64,000 nucleotides of DNA from Microvirga sp. Mcv34 (GTDB lineage Bacteria; Pseudomonadota; Alphaproteobacteria; Rhizobiales; Beijerinckiaceae), in assembly GCF_024519725.1 (NCBI RefSeq), contig NZ_JALJRK010000016.1, positions 32,477 through 96,476 of the forward strand. The letters are read 5' to 3'. Numbering within the stretch: position 1 is the stretch's first letter; every line of letters starts with the position of its first letter. Below the pieces are notes generated by a model. That model saw only the letters and a list, made by a program, of their open reading frames with translations. It was not told where the DNA came from and ran no database searches. The translations under genes and the position numbers were made by a program. Positions 62,813 through 64,000 of the stretch are shown piece by piece.

Positions 62813-63094
62813 TTACGAAGCGTCGCCGGAGCGGGCCACCTTCGAGCGCTTGAGTTGCGGAGTGAAACCGGCTTCGCGGCCGCGGGTAGCGTCCACTTCC
62901 ACCCGGTGCAGATCCTGATGCATGCCCTCATGGGACGTCTGATGCTCAGGAATGTTCGTTTGCGGGCCGGCCTCCTGCTTCATGCGCAGAGCCTTTTCGG
63001 CATTGGCCTTCATTTCCTCGCGCGCCTTTTCGGCCTGTTCGGCCTTGCGCTTCTTGGGACTGAGGCGGGCGATCAGATCGGATAGGGCCATCAT
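62813..63094 (-). CDS. Small charged helical protein, unknown function
   Basis: A 93-residue protein. Residues 1-45 are strongly helical and charged (LIARLSPKKRKAEQAEKAR, then EEMKANAEKAL), and the rest polar with several His (QTSHEGMHQDLHRVEVDATRG). There are no Cys or Trp. AAGGAG six bases before the first of two adjacent ATGs supports the start at 63094. It follows the other small gene by four bases, so both are one operon with a terminator at 62755-62792. Not recognised; conserved partners cannot be judged without a search. Confidence 0.72.
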   Translation of the reverse strand: MMALSDLIARLSPKKRKAEQAEKAREEMKANAEKALRMKQEAGPQTNIPEHQTSHEGMHQDLHRVEVDATRGREAGFTPQLKRSKVARSGDAS

Positions 63095-63097
63095 TCG

Positions 63098-63424
63098 TCA
63101 CTCCTTGGCGCGGGTGAGCACGCCGTCTTCTTCGTCGCTGCGATGAGTCGGAGGGGCTTTCACGTGGTTGGGATCGACCGGAATGTCCCGAGACGTGGCG
63201 ATGCTTCCGGTGGAATCGCCAATGTCCCGGCCTGCTTCGGCTTCGGCTGAAGTCTGGCCGGGCAAGGGGGGCACCCGTCCGTTCTCCGTGGTGTCGCCGA
63301 AGGTTTCCGGAGTGACCGACGGTCCCTCCTCGACCGGGCTTTCCGGAACCGCGAGGCCAAGCTCCGCATTGCGGGCAAGGTCGGCGCGGGCTTTCTCGGC
63401 TTCCGAGCGCGGATCGCGTGTCAT
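63098..63424 (-). CDS. Small acidic disordered protein, unknown function
   Basis: A 108-residue protein, acidic and rich in Pro, Glu, Asp and Thr; the N-terminal 25 residues (PRSEAEKARADLARNAELG) are helical, the rest looks disordered (VPPLPGQTSAEAEAGRDIG, DSTGSIATSRDIPVDPNHV). The ATG at 63424 has GGAGG five bases upstream, the same arrangement as the gene at 38707-38919. It is first of a two-gene operon divergent from clpB, so a link to stress response is possible but not shown. Confidence 0.72.
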   Translation of the reverse strand: MTRDPRSEAEKARADLARNAELGLAVPESPVEEGPSVTPETFGDTTENGRVPPLPGQTSAEAEAGRDIGDSTGSIATSRDIPVDPNHVKAPPTHRSDEEDGVLTRAKE

Positions 63425-63479
63425 GAAGGCCTCCTCAAGTGTTGCTGGGTCAATGCCAGGAGGGGATGCCGGTTCCCCT

Positions 63480-63507
63480 CTTGTTGTTCCTGATCAATGC
63501 ACCCACC
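63480..63507 (+). promoter_or_regulatory. Possible heat-shock (sigma-32 type) promoter of clpB
   Basis: CTTGTT (63480-63485) and CCCACC (63502-63507) are 16 bases apart and lie about 90 bases upstream of clpB, similar to the sigma-32 pattern CTTGAA-CCCCAT. The match is incomplete, so this is a weak call. Confidence 0.3.
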
Positions 63508-63597
63508 TTAGGTTTGCGGATGCTCCAGAAGGGGGTCCGACATCGCAGGATCGGCCTGTGCCTCAAGGAGGGCGGGCGGATCCGAGGAGGGATGAGA

Positions 63598-64000
63598 ATG
63601 AATTTCGAAAAGTACACCGAGCGTGCCCGGGGCTTCGTGCAGGCGGCGCAGAACCTTGCCGTGCGCGAAGGACACCCGCAGCTCGCTCCCGGTCACATCT
63701 TGAAAGTTCTGCTCGACGATCCGGAGGGCCTGTGCGCCGGTCTGATCGACCGTGCCGGCGGGCGCTCCCGCGACGCCCATGCGGCCGTCGAGCAATGGCT
63801 CGCCAAGCAGCCGAAAGTCTCCGGCTCCGCCTCGCAGCCGCAGGCCACGCGCGAACTGATGCGCTTCTTCGACACCGCCGAAAAGGCCGCCGAGAAGGCG
63901 GGCGACTCGTTCGTCACCGTCGAGCGGATGCTGCTGGCGCTCGCCGTCGAGAAGGACACGGAAGCCGGAAAAATCCTGGCCCAGGCCGGCGTAACGGCCC
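63598..64000 (+). CDS. clpB: ATP-dependent disaggregase ClpB, N-terminal part, cut by the window edge
   Basis: About 134 residues of the N-terminus are visible. NFEKYTERARGFVQAAQNLAVREGHPQLAPGHILKVLLDD is the first Clp_N repeat, and TAEKAAEKAGDSFVTVERMLLALAVEKDTEAGKIL the second; between them lies the linker. The ATPase domains lie outside the window. ClpB dissolves protein aggregates with DnaK. GAGGAGGG precedes the ATG at 63598; an in-frame ATG at 63592 would lie on top of the ribosome site. Confidence 0.95.
   Translation, partial: MNFEKYTERARGFVQAAQNLAVREGHPQLAPGHILKVLLDDPEGLCAGLIDRAGGRSRDAHAAVEQWLAKQPKVSGSASQPQATRELMRFFDTAEKAAEKAGDSFVTVERMLLALAVEKDTEAGKILAQAGVTA

Overview
The window is a 64-kb, high-GC chromosomal segment that looks like an alphaproteobacterium of the order Hyphomicrobiales (Rhizobiales). 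Methylobacteriaceae, and Microvirga in particular, is my best guess from gene content, PHA metabolism and the type of extragenic palindromes; the genus is inference, the order is well supported by gene neighbourhoods. Several blocks are typical of this order: ubiG / lysC-ptsP-prfA-prmC-DUF4167-clpB, secA / parvulin / argJ / mutT, and methyltransferase / comF-grxC-nitrilase-DUF1178. I found no rRNA, tRNA, prophage, transposase or CRISPR array.

Layout. 1-7.7 kb: the N-terminal part of a type I secretion ABC protein, a membrane-anchored coiled-coil protein, a cytochrome bd (CIO-type) oxidase operon with its small DUF2474 subunit, an MBL-fold lactonase-like hydrolase, a small secreted protein, a eukaryotic-type topoisomerase IB and a SemiSWEET. 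7.7-19.4 kb: a glycosyltransferase coupled to an ETFB-lysine-methyltransferase-like enzyme, ispG, kup, a GNAT, a CHRD-RTX protein, prenyl synthase, mtgA, rpmF and a degenerate PAS-GGDEF-EAL protein. 19.4-27.8 kb: PHB metabolism (phaR, phaA, phaB), SDR, exporter, GNAT, gloB, methyltransferase and accA. 28-41 kb: L,D-transpeptidase, cheY-cheZ, an ABC-F ATPase, cytochrome c556, DUF1194, GFA protein, secA, parvulin, argJ and mutT. 41-53 kb: transporters, thioesterase, Fe-ADH, NDUFAF5-like methyltransferase, comF-grxC-nit-DUF1178, an ArsR/SRPBCC pair, phosphoesterase, an MFS/LysR pair, nhaA and ubiG. 53.7-64 kb: lysC, ptsP, prfA, fosX, prmC, DUF4167, MOSC, GIY-YIG, two small hydrophilic proteins and the start of clpB.

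How the genes work together. PhaA and PhaB turn acetyl-CoA into 3-hydroxybutyryl-CoA for PHB, with PhaR as the granule-linked repressor. IspG and the prenyl synthase serve isoprenoid synthesis, which also feeds ubiquinone (UbiG), the substrate of the bd oxidase. PrmC methylates the GGQ glutamine of PrfA, made from the same overlapping gene chain. FosX sits between those two genes with all known active-site residues intact.

The most unusual parts are non-coding. Three ~110-bp double-palindrome elements occur, two of them directly before the start codons of accA and the ABC-F gene. A 544-bp unit in which a small GIY-YIG nuclease gene is bracketed by two oppositely oriented ~100-bp palindromes is the best candidate for an unrecognised mobile or repeat-maintenance system. 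A 14-bp tandem array begins over the phaB stop codon. Three nearly identical terminators follow cheZ, the ABC-F gene and secA.
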